Shown piece by piece: positions 50,301-56,954 of a DNA stretch of 64,000 bases. Location: contig JADDOH010000162.1 in NCBI GenBank assembly GCA_016648135.1, positions 208,969 to 272,968 on the forward strand. Reading direction: 5' to 3'. Position numbers and translations under genes: made by a program. How positions within the stretch are numbered: position 1 is the first letter of the stretch; each line of letters starts with the position of its first letter. This DNA is from Agrypnia vestita. Taxonomy: Eukaryota > Arthropoda > Insecta > Trichoptera > Phryganeidae. The notes beneath the pieces were generated by a model. The model did no database searches. It was not told the origin of the DNA and saw nothing but the letters and a program-made list of their open reading frames with translations.

Positions 50301-53300
50301 GTTTCTGATGTTCTGATGTTCCATGTTTAGGAGGGTAGAGAGTTCCACGCTTTTTGGCTTGCTGCCGTAATACCCGTTCACTAAACTGTCTTCTGGAAAT
50401 TGTTGATCGACGAATACAATCCTTACTAAGAATATAATCCAAAATGGATGATGATTTTAGAATTTGGCATCTACAATCAAGTCGTCACACATTACATAAA
50501 GATTCAGAGGTACCGGCGTTATGTACTTTAACCACGTGGTGTCTTGTACATTAACCAACGCAATTTTATTTTCACTGTTTCAGGGAAATAGAGTCAATAT
50601 AATTCACGAAAAAGTTACAATATTCATGCTGCCGCATTCATAATAGATTGCAATCTATTCAACTAAAATTTAGGGTCGTCCAGCGATACGTGACACCACA
50701 AATCCATGTATATGGGCTGCCCCAAGGGGAAGATGTCTCCGAAAAATGTGAACCTGTCTCAGTTGATAAAAGCATGCACTGATAGTTTTTTTGATTTCTG
50801 TAGTTACTCATGAAGTGAAATTAATGAATATTTTATTTACCTACCAAATAATTAGAAACAGTTTCGTATGTTTCAAATATAATAATTTTGTTGTCTGTCT
50901 TTCTGTCGATCCGCAATGTCCGTAACATGCTGGAATTAAAACTTACGTAATTAGAAAGTGACGCGCAATTAGCGGGCGGCTCAGACAACACCAAAGGCTC
51001 GCCGCACCAAATTACAGGGTCTTGACATTTTTATATTATTATTTTGTCATATTTATGTTTGGGTTTAAGCGAAAAGTGTCTATTAATAAAAATGGTTTTC
51101 TGTTCATGAGTTTTCAGCTTCAAAATCCTGCAAGTATTATGTTCCCTAATTTTTCACGAATGTACGGCTAGTTTTATTTAAGACTACTGAAAACATCGTA
51201 CTTCCTCAAAACAAAACTTTTAAAAGCAAATATTCTTGAGTAATCGATTAATATTTGTGCCATAATTTAGATTACATGTCCGAAAGGGATTAACTAGTTT
51301 TACTATTTACTCGTTTTACTGATTAATATTTCATATTTTTAATGGAAATAACTTACGCAGATATTGATGCCAAAGTGGCAGTTTATGTAGTTCCGGATTA
51401 ACTATCCAGTGCATGAAATAATTTAATTTTCAACGCTGACAGGCAATAATTAAAAAAATATATGAAAATATTCAGCATTATAATAATATATAGACACGCT
51501 ATTAAGGCTAGTGGGATTAAGCGAGAAGTCCCTCGCCTGGTTGGTTAATTTTTTTTATCGATAGTTCAAATGACGCTTAGTTTGAAAATTGTGTGACGAA
51601 GATTTTTTGACACATCATAACTTTTTAAAACAATTTTGCACTAATGATATGTATATGGAAAAATCTTATATATTAATTCATTAATCGCCAAAACTTCTGA
51701 TTAATCAATAGTCTTCACAGTTAATAATGATTAATAAAAATATTCAGTCGCACTTCCAGAATATTTTTTGTGTCTTCCGCTTGGCAGGCGAGGTTGCTTA
51801 CCACTACATTGCCAAGAACTATACGTGAAAATAACAATTTTAAAATATCTTAAGCTTTTCAATAATACCAGATTCTTTTTAAACAAAGTTAAATACTTTG
51901 TATTAAAATTTGATGGTGAGAATATATAAATTTTAAATTATATCACATATAGGTATTAATCAAAGTTTTTGTTAATGATATTAAAAATCAGCAAAAGTGT
52001 AACGTGACACCATATTTGAGAAGTAGTTAAGATGACTGAGCTCTTACTTAGGAAGTGAGGGGTATCAGTTCAGTTTTGGAGGCGTCGAAATGTTAAGAAA
52101 TTTTCTAACGCAGCTCTTGTGACAAATTTACTTACCGGATAACTGGCGTACAAGTATTCTATGTTAAAAACTCAAAGATGTGAATAATAGAACGCGAGGT
52201 ATACATGTCAATGTATTGAAAAGACACAAAACAGGTGTGAAAAAAATAAAAAAGGGAAATGCGAAGCTTTTGAAACGCCCGAGGAAACCAAGCGTGACCA
52301 GATAAAGCCCTCAAAATAGGTTAGAGATTCACACGTGACGAAGAAACAGATTTGTGCCGTAGATTGACGGAAAATTTTGTGAATTCTTCAAGACTGTAGA
52401 ACATTCTAACCATTTTGGGAAAACCGTGTTTTGGGTACAAAGAAGACCCTAATAATAATTCATCACTTCAGTATTACACCATGGTTTAGGGATTAAATAA
52501 GCAAATAATACGATAATGCATATTTCTGATTAGGTATATTGAATTTCATGAGCAACTAAATCGATATTATGTGTATATAAGAAAATATATTTTAAAAATT
52601 ATATTCGAGATTAAATATTTTAGAGCTAAAATCGTGAACTTTCGTTTTAACACCGAGTCATAACTGTATATTTAAACTTCTAATATTTGTAAAAAAAAAT
52701 GGTTTAACTATTATTGTAACGTATAATTAATAAAATTAAAATTCAATTATGTCGAGTTTATGTAAAGCAAGACAGGTAATCAGTACGCTGTACAATTTTG
52801 GGTAGTACACATGATTTAAGCTGATTTTAGGTTTAACGACCATAATAACCCATGAACCTAAACATTGATGTAGATTAACCTACCCAAACTACGGTGTTCT
52901 AGTAATCACAACTTTGATAATTTCAAAACATAGAACTCATTATCCCTCACGCGACATGATGATGGTGATTCTAATCCAACAATAAGTAACATTGTTTAAA
53001 ATTATATCATCACCTTGAAGATGTATGTATGTCTCATATCGACAAAATGAAGCGCTTAGCGCGAAGGTAATTGGAATTTGTACAGAGAATAACCAAAGAT
53101 TTAAGAACTTAACACATAAAAATATTATATGTACCTACACATCGTTAGTGAGGAGTCTGTTTGAGTACAACTATAATATATGGTCACCTTGTTAATATAT
53201 ACACAATTGAAAGTGTACAAAACAAATTCCTATTCTATGTTAATTATAAAATTAAAATACTACGGAAGAAACTCAATTACGATTCCTTATTATCTGTATT

Positions 53301-54050
53301 GAAAAAAAGCGAAAGAAGAATAATTTTTGGTTTTTCATGATTTTTTAAACTTTTCAACAATAAAATTGAAAATCCTAACACACTAAATCTAATCAACTTC
53401 CAGGTTTCATCTGGAGAAACTAAAAATGCGCTACATTATTGGCTGATTTTGATTCTACATTAAGCCGAATGCAAAACTTAGCCAATAGGTACTCTAAAAT
53501 TGCTAATATGTGAAACATAGCTTAACGAAATATTTAAAAAAGCATACCTAAGAAACCTGTCCATTACAAGATCACCATATGTAACATGAATCAATATTAG
53601 ATGATTACACATATATTGTTATGAATTATATTCAATATAATTTACCTTATGATTGGAACTTATTTAAGCTAGAAATAAAATAAAAAATTTAAATACTTTT
53701 ACAAAAATGCGTTACTTCTATCGTCGATATAATTAAATAAATTTAAATAAAAAATAAATAAATGTTGTATAAAATAAGCTTGTATCTTTTGCACGATGTA
53801 TGAGTAAAAAAATGCTTGAAAGGAGTATTTAAGGGCGATAGTTGTTGTTTGGCAATATTGCTGGGGTAGCACCAAAACCGCCGTTGGCAGGACTATAAGG
53901 GACGTAATTTAGCCTCACCTTGGATACATGCCCGGATAGTTAGGACTCTGTAGTCTGCATGGCTTCCTGTAGCACTCCTCGTAGTTCCTGGTACAGTAGG
54001 TCCCTGGGGAGACCTGACCGCGCTCCAGTGGCGCTGACGGTGCTCCAAAC
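22653..54050 (-). CDS. Spliced gene, 12 exons: CUB(x4)-LDLa-transmembrane protein, LEV-10/Neto-like
   Basis: Overall model, minus strand, exons in order: 53919-54050, 45292-45414, 42620-42766, 40373-40513, 38742-38929, 37943-38226, 36657-36777, 33463-33676, 32264-32495, 26289-26524, 24067-24240, 22653-23304. Every junction is AG/GT bounded and every reading phase agrees, giving 880 residues from the first complete codon. Seen: CUB1 about residues 29-172, CUB2 185-395, CUB3 430-585, diverged CUB4 588-730, LDLa 767-801, membrane helix 815-839, tail 840-880. CUB domains are extracellular binding modules; CUB plus LDLa plus one membrane pass is the layout of C. elegans LEV-10 (acetylcholine receptor clustering) and of Neto (glutamate receptor auxiliary subunit). 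A similar synaptic or receptor-partner role is inference. The start codon and signal peptide are missing, so the 5' end lies upstream. Exons are GC-rich, introns AT-rich. Confidence 0.88.
23360..23834. mobile_element. MITE with long inverted ends, in the intron between exons K and L
   Basis: The left end (ATCTCACAGAGACGAAGCTA, then TATGGGAAAGTATG and GGCTTAAGTGATCA) is repeated inverted at the right end (TGATCACTTAAGTCAGCCAA, CATACTTTCTCATATAAATA, CTTCGCCTTTGCGAGAAAT). A related sequence occurs near 44840-44880. Its right end lies about 100 bp from the duplicated exon K segment. Confidence 0.75.
23938..24139. repeat. Perfect 101-bp tandem duplication spanning an exon-intron border
   Basis: Copies at 23938-24038 and 24039-24139 appear identical at all 101 positions. 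Each holds the start of the intron, the GTAAGA donor and the last 73 bp of exon K (minus strand). Splicing from the outer donor would add 101 bases, and the frame hits TAA immediately after the first donor. Confidence 0.95.
24067..24240 (-). CDS. Exon K: diverged CUB4, with duplicated donor
   Basis: 174 bp, phase 2 in and out. The acceptor is TTTTATTAATTAG and the donor is CCAAG|GTAAGA. It encodes SSCAGLPWVVEARDNRSLF, then LLTWG and ARCTTRNRLMIFTGRPPR. Cys, LPW, an NRS sequon and the NRLMIFTG strand make it the first half of a divergent CUB. Exon J spliced directly to exon L would also stay in frame, so skipping would give a shorter isoform. The last 73 bp of this exon, its donor and the first bases of the intron belong to a 101-bp unit repeated perfectly just downstream (23938-24139). 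Confidence 0.84.
24241..26288. other. Intron between exons J and K
   Basis: About 2 kb, AT-rich, no recognisable repeat or coding segment apart from its splice sites. ACCTACCAGTGGCGTGCAGCG near 25010 and TGCACGCCACTGGTACCTACT near 25845 are inverted copies, so most of 25010-25865 may be one inverted-terminal repeat element. Confidence 0.45.
26289..26524 (-). CDS. Exon J: CUB3, second half, start of CUB4
   Basis: Phase 0 in, phase 2 out. The donor is AAG|GTTTGT. The acceptor is taken as GCGATAG just before GTACCCCGG, because the frame has a stop immediately upstream there. It encodes ACICDNTTSSDPKPLVI, SSSRALELMFSVSSFSITED and YTDIYFHASFEII, the standard last strands of a CUB with the conserved Cys. 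It ends in CSRKQRLRGSGGEEE, which opens CUB4. The exact acceptor is the least certain boundary of this exon. Confidence 0.83.
26712..28170. repeat. Minisatellite of about 112-bp units rich in GAAnnTTC (heat-shock-element-like)
   Basis: About 13 degenerate units share CTCACCGACACACTCCGCCACT, TTTGGAACCTTATAGAACTT and TCTTCTAGAACGTTCTCCTTCCAGAA, landmarks 95-125 bp apart. The units are largely strings of alternating GAA and TTC at 5-bp spacing; 27026-27053 has six consecutive units without a gap. It lies in the long intron between exons I and J. Confidence 0.88.
28421..28983. mobile_element. MITE, copy 1 of a family with AACAGAGYTAGTC ends
   Basis: The left end GGTGTAACAGAGCTAGTCC and right end GGACTAACTCTGTTATTCC are inverted copies. 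The subterminal stretches (GATTCAAGAATGTTCAA against TTGAACATTTTCAAATC) also pair, giving ends of roughly 70 bp. Length is about 560 bp, with no coding capacity. Confidence 0.75.
29553..30110. mobile_element. MITE, copy 2 of the same family
   Basis: The left end AATGTAACAGAGCTAATCAAC and right end GTTGACTAACTCTGTTTC are inverted, with matching subterminals (ATTATGAGTCGAAAATATT and AATATTTTCAACTCACAAT). It is close in length to copy 1. It contains a compact CTGACGA, 6-bp stem, GAAAC motif at 29797-29824. Confidence 0.75.
30115..30860 (+). mobile_element. Decayed mariner/Tc1-like transposase remnant
   Basis: Around 30590-30640 the sequence reads as a broken PARTDIPPSDFFL, the transposase motif WPARSPDLTPxDFFLWG, and then a frame resembling the N-V-(I/V)-x-R-A-K tail near 30728-30755. 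Stops and frameshifts run throughout. The ends are not well defined; a candidate left end is AGGGTGTCTCAACAAAATTT at 30115. Confidence 0.5.
31735..32110. repeat. Three diverged copies of an approximately 120-bp repeat
   Basis: GGGTAACATAGGCGACATTT-like blocks occur near 31808, 31925 and 32046. Each is followed by a C/T-rich CCCTCTTTAAC..CCCCC tract and then ATATTTTCTAAGCAAATC. A GTCTGTCTGTCTGT run precedes them. It resembles the tail of an insect repeat family; the class is unknown. Confidence 0.65.
32182..32226 (+). repeat. Interstitial (TTAGG)n telomere-type repeat
   Basis: About nine units of TTAGG with one AAATT interruption. TTAGG is the ancestral insect telomere repeat. It lies inside the intron, 37 bp from the donor of exon I. 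Confidence 0.93.
32264..32495 (-). CDS. Exon I: CUB3, first half
   Basis: Phase 2 in, phase 0 out. The acceptor is GGTTGTCCCCAG and the donor is AGG|GTGAGT. It reads NVFMYGRGGAGNLTCVYRIEG, in which NLTCVY is the CUB Cys with a sequon. RVRLSIRNVSLGG follows, then an Ala/Pro/Arg-rich loop and LRVWDAPWKDVR, corresponding to the CUB 'LxVxD' strand. The loop is extremely GC-rich (32290-32440), a likely sequencing or PCR drop-out point. Interstitial TTAGG repeats begin only 37 bp past the donor. Confidence 0.87.
32625..32772. repeat. Inverted repeat (small foldback), about 50-bp arms
   Basis: CACTACAGTAACTTATATGG with AATTAAAAATTTTTTCGCTTT is mirrored by AAAGCGAACAAATTTTTAAT with CCATATAAATTACTGTAGTG. 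The spacer is about 50 bp. No coding sequence. Confidence 0.75.
33463..33676 (-). CDS. Exon H: end of CUB2 and start of CUB3
   Basis: Phase 1 in, phase 2 out. The acceptor is GTTTTCCGCAG and the donor is ACG|GTGAGT. It encodes SKMVLHHHTVEGTALHP, then FRLRYEFVDTRLGG, the closing strands of CUB2. An Ala/Gly-rich linker follows, then CARLFRKTREADFSSPR, the first Cys and the 'SP' opening of CUB3. It is strongly GC-rich against an AT-rich intron. The apparent Met near the 5' end is in-frame but internal. Confidence 0.88.
34001..34797 (+). mobile_element. Deleted mariner-family transposon with intact inverted ends
   Basis: The ends GTGTGGCCCATCGGGTACGC and, inverted, GCGTATCCAATGGGCCACCC continue for about 31 bp of match; a TA precedes the left end. 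The inside holds NPRVIHEKPMHPQRVTVWYG, GGEIGPFYF, DMDLEEMWFQQDGATCH and a DLLRQPF segment, all mariner transposase motifs (the QDGA Asp is a catalytic residue). The N-terminal third and the DLTPLDFF region are gone and the frame is broken. It is a dead element in the intron between exons G and H. Confidence 0.85.
34799..34820. repeat. (TTGA)n microsatellite
   Basis: About five tandem TTGA units directly at the right end of the mariner copy. Confidence 0.85.
34911..35375. mobile_element. MITE with ends of about 100 bp
   Basis: The left GAACTTCGGAAGAATCTTCT, TTTGGAATAGAAAATA and AAGGAGATAAACGACATCAA are mirrored at the right by TTATGTTCTTATCTCC, TTCTGTTCAAAATTGAAT and CTCCACGGAGGTTTTTTC. Partial copies lie at 1040-1200 and perhaps 32790-32905. 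Confidence 0.65.
36239..36624. mobile_element. Non-autonomous Helitron-like repeat
   Basis: It starts TCTATACTAATACATAAAGA and ends GCGAAGCCGCGG..AAGCTAGT, with a GC-rich palindrome just before the CTAGT end and no inverted ends. This matches the 5'-TC and 3'-CTAGT pattern of small Helitrons common in Lepidoptera. It stops about 30 bp from the donor of exon G. Confidence 0.6.
36657..36777 (-). CDS. Exon G: CUB2, short exon found by phase
   Basis: 121 bp, phase 0 in and phase 1 out, exactly what the flanking exons require. The acceptor is GTATCCTTAG and the donor is CAG|GTTCGT. It reads VKILADHCDDDG, then LCDHTSLSNLTR, then PCTTEESYISTG. These are the Cys-bearing loops of a CUB domain, with one sequon (NLT). 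Joined to the next exon it gives ISTGSKMVLHHH, filling the gap between the IWDGG strand and the RLRYEFV strand of CUB2. It has no long open frame of its own and would be missed by ORF scanning. A Helitron-like repeat ends about 30 bp beyond its donor. Confidence 0.85.
37095..37570. mobile_element. Foldback/MITE with CG-rich inner hairpins
   Basis: CTTATTACTTTATATTCGTC with AACTAGTTTCGGTTGGTC is mirrored by GACCAAACGAAGCTAGTTGA with CGAAAATATAGTAATAATTA. The middle has repeated ACGCGGTT, CGCGCGG and CACGCGATTCT blocks in both orientations. An open frame at 37089-37292 is a shadow of this repeat. Confidence 0.7.
37943..38226 (-). CDS. Exon F: CUB2 middle with a large low-complexity insertion
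   Basis: Phase 1 in, phase 0 out. The acceptor is ATCTTTCACAG and the donor is AAC|GTAAGT. It opens GDLVWLYFVSYYHH, a CUB strand pair. A run of six prolines and further Pro/Gly follows, then an Arg/Gly-rich segment (SERGRGRGASRGGG) and a Ser/Gln/Asn-rich segment. CUB returns at CSTRLRIWDGGGPDDPN. About 60 residues of low complexity therefore sit in a loop where ordinary CUB domains have only a few. The other long frame here (37939-38226, with LSATTIIRC) is a shadow, because only this frame joins both neighbours. Confidence 0.87.
38440..38715. mobile_element. Inverted-repeat MITE beside exon E
   Basis: ATCTTCGCTAAGGATAATTC and TTATAACTCTACTTGAGTTA are mirrored by TAGAGTTATAAAAGCGATTA and AATTATCCTTGACGAAGAT, giving arms of about 85 bp around a spacer of about 100 bp. 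The right end lies about 25 bp inside the intron from the exon E donor. Confidence 0.78.
38742..38929 (-). CDS. Exon E: start of CUB2
   Basis: Phase 2 in, phase 1 out. The acceptor is AAATTTGCCAG and the donor is CAG|GTAAGT, a perfect match. It starts EARRCEFHVHASSGM, the inter-CUB linker with the first Cys of CUB2, then a Ser/Thr-rich stretch, RGRRGRLVSPRHTLPP with the 'G.l.SP...P' signature, then a sequon (NTT) and CEWTFHG. The in-frame Met near the start is internal, not the start codon. An inverted-repeat MITE ends only about 25 bp past the donor. Confidence 0.88.
40373..40513 (-). CDS. Exon D: end of CUB1
   Basis: Phase 2 in and out. The acceptor is AATATGCAG and the donor is TAG|GTAGGT. 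The translation runs GPEMLVAFHSSPF, then PLRGFELDVDIIFADSDS. These are the closing strands of a CUB domain, where 'RGFxLxVxxxF' is typical. It is too short to stand out as an open frame, but it fits phase with both neighbours and completes CUB1. No oddities were seen. Confidence 0.86.
41100..41470 (-). mobile_element. LINE remnant (reverse transcriptase C-terminal region)
   Basis: The minus strand, over frameshifts, reads TLRDRSRNIRI, EICEAEDIIRF, YDHIQRMDNTKLP and QPHGTCPYGRAPNR. This follows the tail pattern of insect RT polyproteins (I..W.GHV.RM....P.....G.R..GRP..R). Heavily decayed, in the intron between exons C and D. Confidence 0.6.
42278..42373. mobile_element. Half copy of the foldback repeat
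   Basis: Shares TTAGGTTTTCACGGCYRTTCAGAATCTT and TAGTTTTCTGRGATATTCTGCC with the left arm of the element at 18548; the second arm is absent. Confidence 0.75.
42620..42766 (-). CDS. Exon C: CUB1 core
   Basis: Phase 2 in and out. The acceptor is TTTTGTTCTAG. The donor is AAG|GTCTTT, the weakest donor in the gene. It encodes the CUB core: a Cys followed by GERDHLIFYDGGS, matching the CxxDxLxxxDG pattern, then NDPVLVKYCGGDWLP, the usual 'CGG' loop, and VVS before the splice. Cysteine spacing is that of a complete CUB disulphide pair. A 96-bp fragment of the foldback repeat lies about 250 bp into the intron on the 3' side (42278-42373). Confidence 0.87.
42830..43112. repeat. Dispersed repeat ending in GGCTAGT, copy 1
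   Basis: TGCTGGAATTAAAACT, AATTAGAGAGTCAC, the GCGCGGCTCA core and AGCTTCAAAATCCTGCAA are shared in the same order with 50885-51177. Both start at a GTCTGT..TTC tract and end near GGCTAGT. Confidence 0.8.
43284..43412. repeat. Tandem duplication, about 68-bp unit
   Basis: GAGACAAATATA, ATACCATAAATATATG and CATATAATACGA.AACTATCTG occur twice in succession with small indels. Confidence 0.8.
43513..43658. mobile_element. Second foldback element, arms of about 54 bp
   Basis: The left arm 43513-43566 (AATCTTCAAGTTTGTGTTTA, CTGGGGTATTATGC) is mirrored at 43604-43658. The centre holds CTGATGATGG, a stem-loop and CCGAAA (43577-43607). It is the same family as 18548-18865 by flanking sequence TTTTCACGGCC. 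Confidence 0.85.
45292..45414 (-). CDS. Exon B: CUB1, first strands
   Basis: Phase 2 in and out. The acceptor is TTTGTTTAG and the donor is CAG|GTAAGA. It begins NVTCYW, the conserved Cys-x-Trp of a CUB domain, with an N-glycosylation sequon (NVT). The remainder is unusually basic and Lys/Met-rich (AEHKMQMKRS) and has a second cysteine in TCKHA. It is longer than the usual spacing between the first CUB strands, so CUB1 carries a charged insertion here. Overlapping plus-strand frames at 45221-45446 are shadows. Confidence 0.82.
45924..46071. repeat. Perfect tandem duplication, 74-bp unit
   Basis: The unit from TACCGTGGTACTTTTAGCCT to TATAAAGATGTGAGCGCA is present at 45924 and 45998 without visible change. 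Minus-strand open frames here are made by the duplication. Confidence 0.93.
46255..46370. mobile_element. Diverged foldback-family fragment
   Basis: GATGATGGACCTCGCAATCG, then CATCCGAAACGTC, CAGAGTG and ACGGCAGAATACCTCA follow the right-arm order of the element at 18719-18865. Confidence 0.65.
47968..48345. repeat. Tandem duplication, unit about 200 bp
   Basis: AAATTTGTAATTGGCATAAC through TTAACAGTTAATAGAATAGGACGA occurs at 47968 and again from about 48175, nearly identical apart from a short deletion. Confidence 0.88.
48585..49015. repeat. Direct duplication, spacing 253 bp
   Basis: ATGAACGTTCATATTAGTAA through CATCAGCCATTGTGGATGCG occurs at about 48609 and 48862, with a 10-bp insertion in copy 2. 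Confidence 0.88.
49830..49990 (-). mobile_element. Diverged SINE-like repeat
   Basis: Shares CTGTGCTATGAAAATAGGACTRACTTGATGG with 58781-58921; the tRNA-like part is eroded. Confidence 0.4.
50885..51177. repeat. Dispersed repeat ending in GGCTAGT, copy 2
   Basis: Same block order as 42830-43112, with a GCGGGCGGCTCAGAC core and an extra 20-25 bp after it. It ends ACGAATGTACGGCTAGT. A CTAGT end without inverted ends would suit a Helitron-like origin, but this is not shown. Confidence 0.78.
53919..54050 (-). CDS. Exon A (first certain exon): linker and start of CUB1
   Basis: Phase 2 in, phase 2 out. The acceptor follows TTTGGTCAG and the donor is AAG|GTGAGG. The frame reads a short linker beginning FGAPSAPLERG, then a Cys-rich stretch with YC, EECY and KPC, then the classic CUB opening LQSPNYPGMYP, where 'SPNYP..YP' is the family hallmark. 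The junction codon with the next exon is Arg, giving YPRNVTCYW across the splice, as expected for a CUB first strand. A longer open frame on the same strand (53893-54156) is out of frame and is a shadow. The first base completes a codon from an upstream exon, so this is not the 5' terminal exon. The next exon lies 8.5 kb downstream. Confidence 0.85.
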
Positions 54051-55826
54051 CTGACCAAATATATATACATAGTATAAGTAAAATTATTAGTGGCAGGTTG
54101 TTAGTTATTTTATTTCTTTTTACGAAACTTGAGGTATATAAAAGCAACGGCAGCAATAAGCCTCTAAAGTTTCTGAGATAAACACAAAAAATCTGTCATC
54201 GCTCTCTGGAATCTATGAAACCTATATCTAACCTAAATTCGATACATTCTAAGTTAGTTATACTCGGTGACTGCATTCAAACATTTTTTTTATTTTTTCG
54301 GATATTGCTGCCTCTCCTTTTATACATCTTTCTTTAACCATTATTAAAGCAATAAATAAAATACATTTTACATATATAATTTATTATTTTTGTATATTTT
54401 TAACATTTTGAAAAACCACTTTTTGGATCTATCCACTAAGAATTATTTCTCAAAATAAATCTGCATGGATTTATCGTTTCTAAAGTTGCCACGATATCAA
54501 ATTCCTGTGAAACGAAGCAAAATGCATCGCAAAATATACTGGTTTGAGTATATCACATAGACATATTGTGACTTCACCAGAAATTGAACCCGGAACTAAT
54601 CCACGAAGTTTCGAATAACTTGGTTGTACATAATTTTTGGTAATTTTTACAAAACCAACTTAATTTAACAATCACACCATTGCTGTCCTAAAAAAGGTTA
54701 TTTTCGTATGCTTTTTATCATACTTATTTTTATATCTTATATATACATTATATAATAAAATTATTTAAATATAGTTAAAATAATAATATTTAATTATAAT
54801 TAAGTTAAATTTAAAAAAAGCGAAAAATTTGATGTTTATTTAGGTTTAATTTTGATTACCCTGAGGAATAAGTTGTTTTTCCGAAACTATTTGAATTAAT
54901 TAAACTCAAGTGGTTAAATAAAAAATAATTTTATCATTTTCTTGAAAGCTCGCCGTGTTGATGTACTCGACGTAAAGATTTTTTTTTCTACCCACCCATT
55001 ATTCGTAACATTGCGTTGCATACTGATCATTATGCAAGAAGCACATTTTTATCTTCTAAGATCATTTTTCCTGAGTATTCACATGTTTAAAATAGGTTTT
55101 TAAAATAATTATATGTAAATACCTTTTGTGATTCTGCGAATATCGTTTTTTTTTGTTATTCAATTTCACTAAGTTTCAACACGTAATAAAAACACGATCG
55201 TGACCCCAACAGTTCTCACACACTTCTCTATCTCCCTTTTGACAGAATAAACTGGAAGGGAATTCTAAAATGGGAGTAGAAAATGAGGGCTTTATCATTA
55301 AAACACCTTTCGTTTGGAGCTACCAGATAAAATGTTAAAATCCCTGACACTTAACATAAAGATTCTGACAAACGAGAATGGAGAAGATCTTAAGATTCTT
55401 ACTTTGAATCTCTAGATGTTAAACCGCTTAGGAGTTGAAATATGTTATAATACAATGTAGACTGTTTGAGTAGTCAGTTAGAGAAAGACTTAAATTTAAA
55501 TTTAACCCTCGCGTACCGGAATATCGAAAATAGGATCGGGGGCTGTGGCGGGGTAAAAAAGGGACCAAAGTCAAATTAATGAAGTGTAATGATTGAAAAT
55601 ATTTTTGAAATATTCTACAATGAAAAATGATTTGAAAATATTCTACAATATTTTTAGTTACATTTATTACTCAATGCGAACAAAATTCTACTAAATTTTT
55701 TGCCATTTTATTAGAAACCGTAATATAAGATTTGACGTCTCATAACTCACAAACATCCGACTGACTTGACTGCTTTGCAAGAAGAATGAGGTAACCGCAT
55801 CGTATAGAATATTGTCGATTGTCTTT

Positions 55827-55870
55827 GTTTAAAGAAGAAAAAAAAAAACTTTTTTTTTTCTTCTTTAAAC
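55827..55870. repeat. Perfect 44-bp palindrome, A/T hairpin
   Basis: GTTTAAAGAAG followed by an A-run meets its complement, a T-run ending CTTCTTTAAAC. Arms of about 21 bp have almost no loop. Confidence 0.92.
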
Positions 55871-56954
55871 TGTCTAACTGCACATTATCATTTAATTTTC
55901 TTTGGTTGTTTTTTCCTTCTGATGTTTATGAGGATTACAAAGAATACCAATTCAATCTCATCTATAATTATTAAATAGTTTTAAAAATATTAATTTTCGG
56001 GTTACGTTGTGCCTTATTCTGGAACGGAAGTGTTAATTAATTTATTTATTTATTTACGGGAGACTACAAAATCAAAATATTTTTCACCACTTTAATACAT
56101 AAAATATCATATTTCGAGAATACTGTTATATGATAACTAGAATAGTAGTATACTAGTTAACCTGAAAATGAGAACATTGTTCTCAAAATATCTTGATATG
56201 TTATCTTTTAAATTTAAAAGAAAAAGCAAAATAATTTTGATTTTATTTAATTAAAAATATATATAGGTGTCCCAGAGATATTAATCCAAATGATGTATAC
56301 GGAAAGCGTACATCACTGGCAATCATAGAATTGGTATCAAAAAATAAATAATCAATGTGTTGCTACTGATGTCTCTTTATAACGGTACTCTTTTTAATGT
56401 TTTACAATTGTCAGAAACCAAAATTTAGCTTTTTTTCTACGTTTTAATAATAATTTGTTAGCTTTTACCGTAGTTAAATTAGCACAGCATGCGTGCGCCA
56501 AATTTCATCACAATATATCGAGTATTTATGGCAATTAGTAATCCACGATGACTGCATTTTTTTTTTGATATCCCTGTCTTAAATTTCATTTCCTTCATAT
56601 GTTAGTTATAAAATATTTACTTATTAAAAATTTTAAAAAATTGATTGAAGGCAGTGAAAGGTGGTCTCAATTTTTTGCAACTTACGTGTTAATTAATTAA
56701 GTAAATTATAATGGATTTTTCACAGGTGGTTTTACACTTGTGTCTATCGTAACCGATACTTTTTGTTCCAAAAACTATACATATTGTGAAGGTTCCACAG
56801 GGTCTTACGTAGCACTTAATTTCTGATCCTTTTGTAAATCACAGGGTCGCCCACTTCTCCTAGTTGGACCGCAAATATTTGATCAGCGTATTGATTTTGG
56901 AGAAAAGAAAAGATTTCGCTCAACACATTTTGTTGAAAGTAAATTAACAAAGTA

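Larger units (their letters stand above)
45415..53918. other. Longest confirmed intron (between exons A and B)
   Basis: About 8.5 kb of AT-rich DNA holding the repeats listed separately (45924, 46255, 47968, 48585, 49830 and 50885). No further coding segment with CUB-like sequence and matching phase was recognised. Confidence 0.5.

Noticed and set aside
53893..54156. 87-residue minus frame with a hydrophobic N-terminus, considered as the missing signal peptide
   Set aside because: It is out of frame with the CUB1 opening and runs across the intron acceptor; the CUB frame is open only from the acceptor at 54050.
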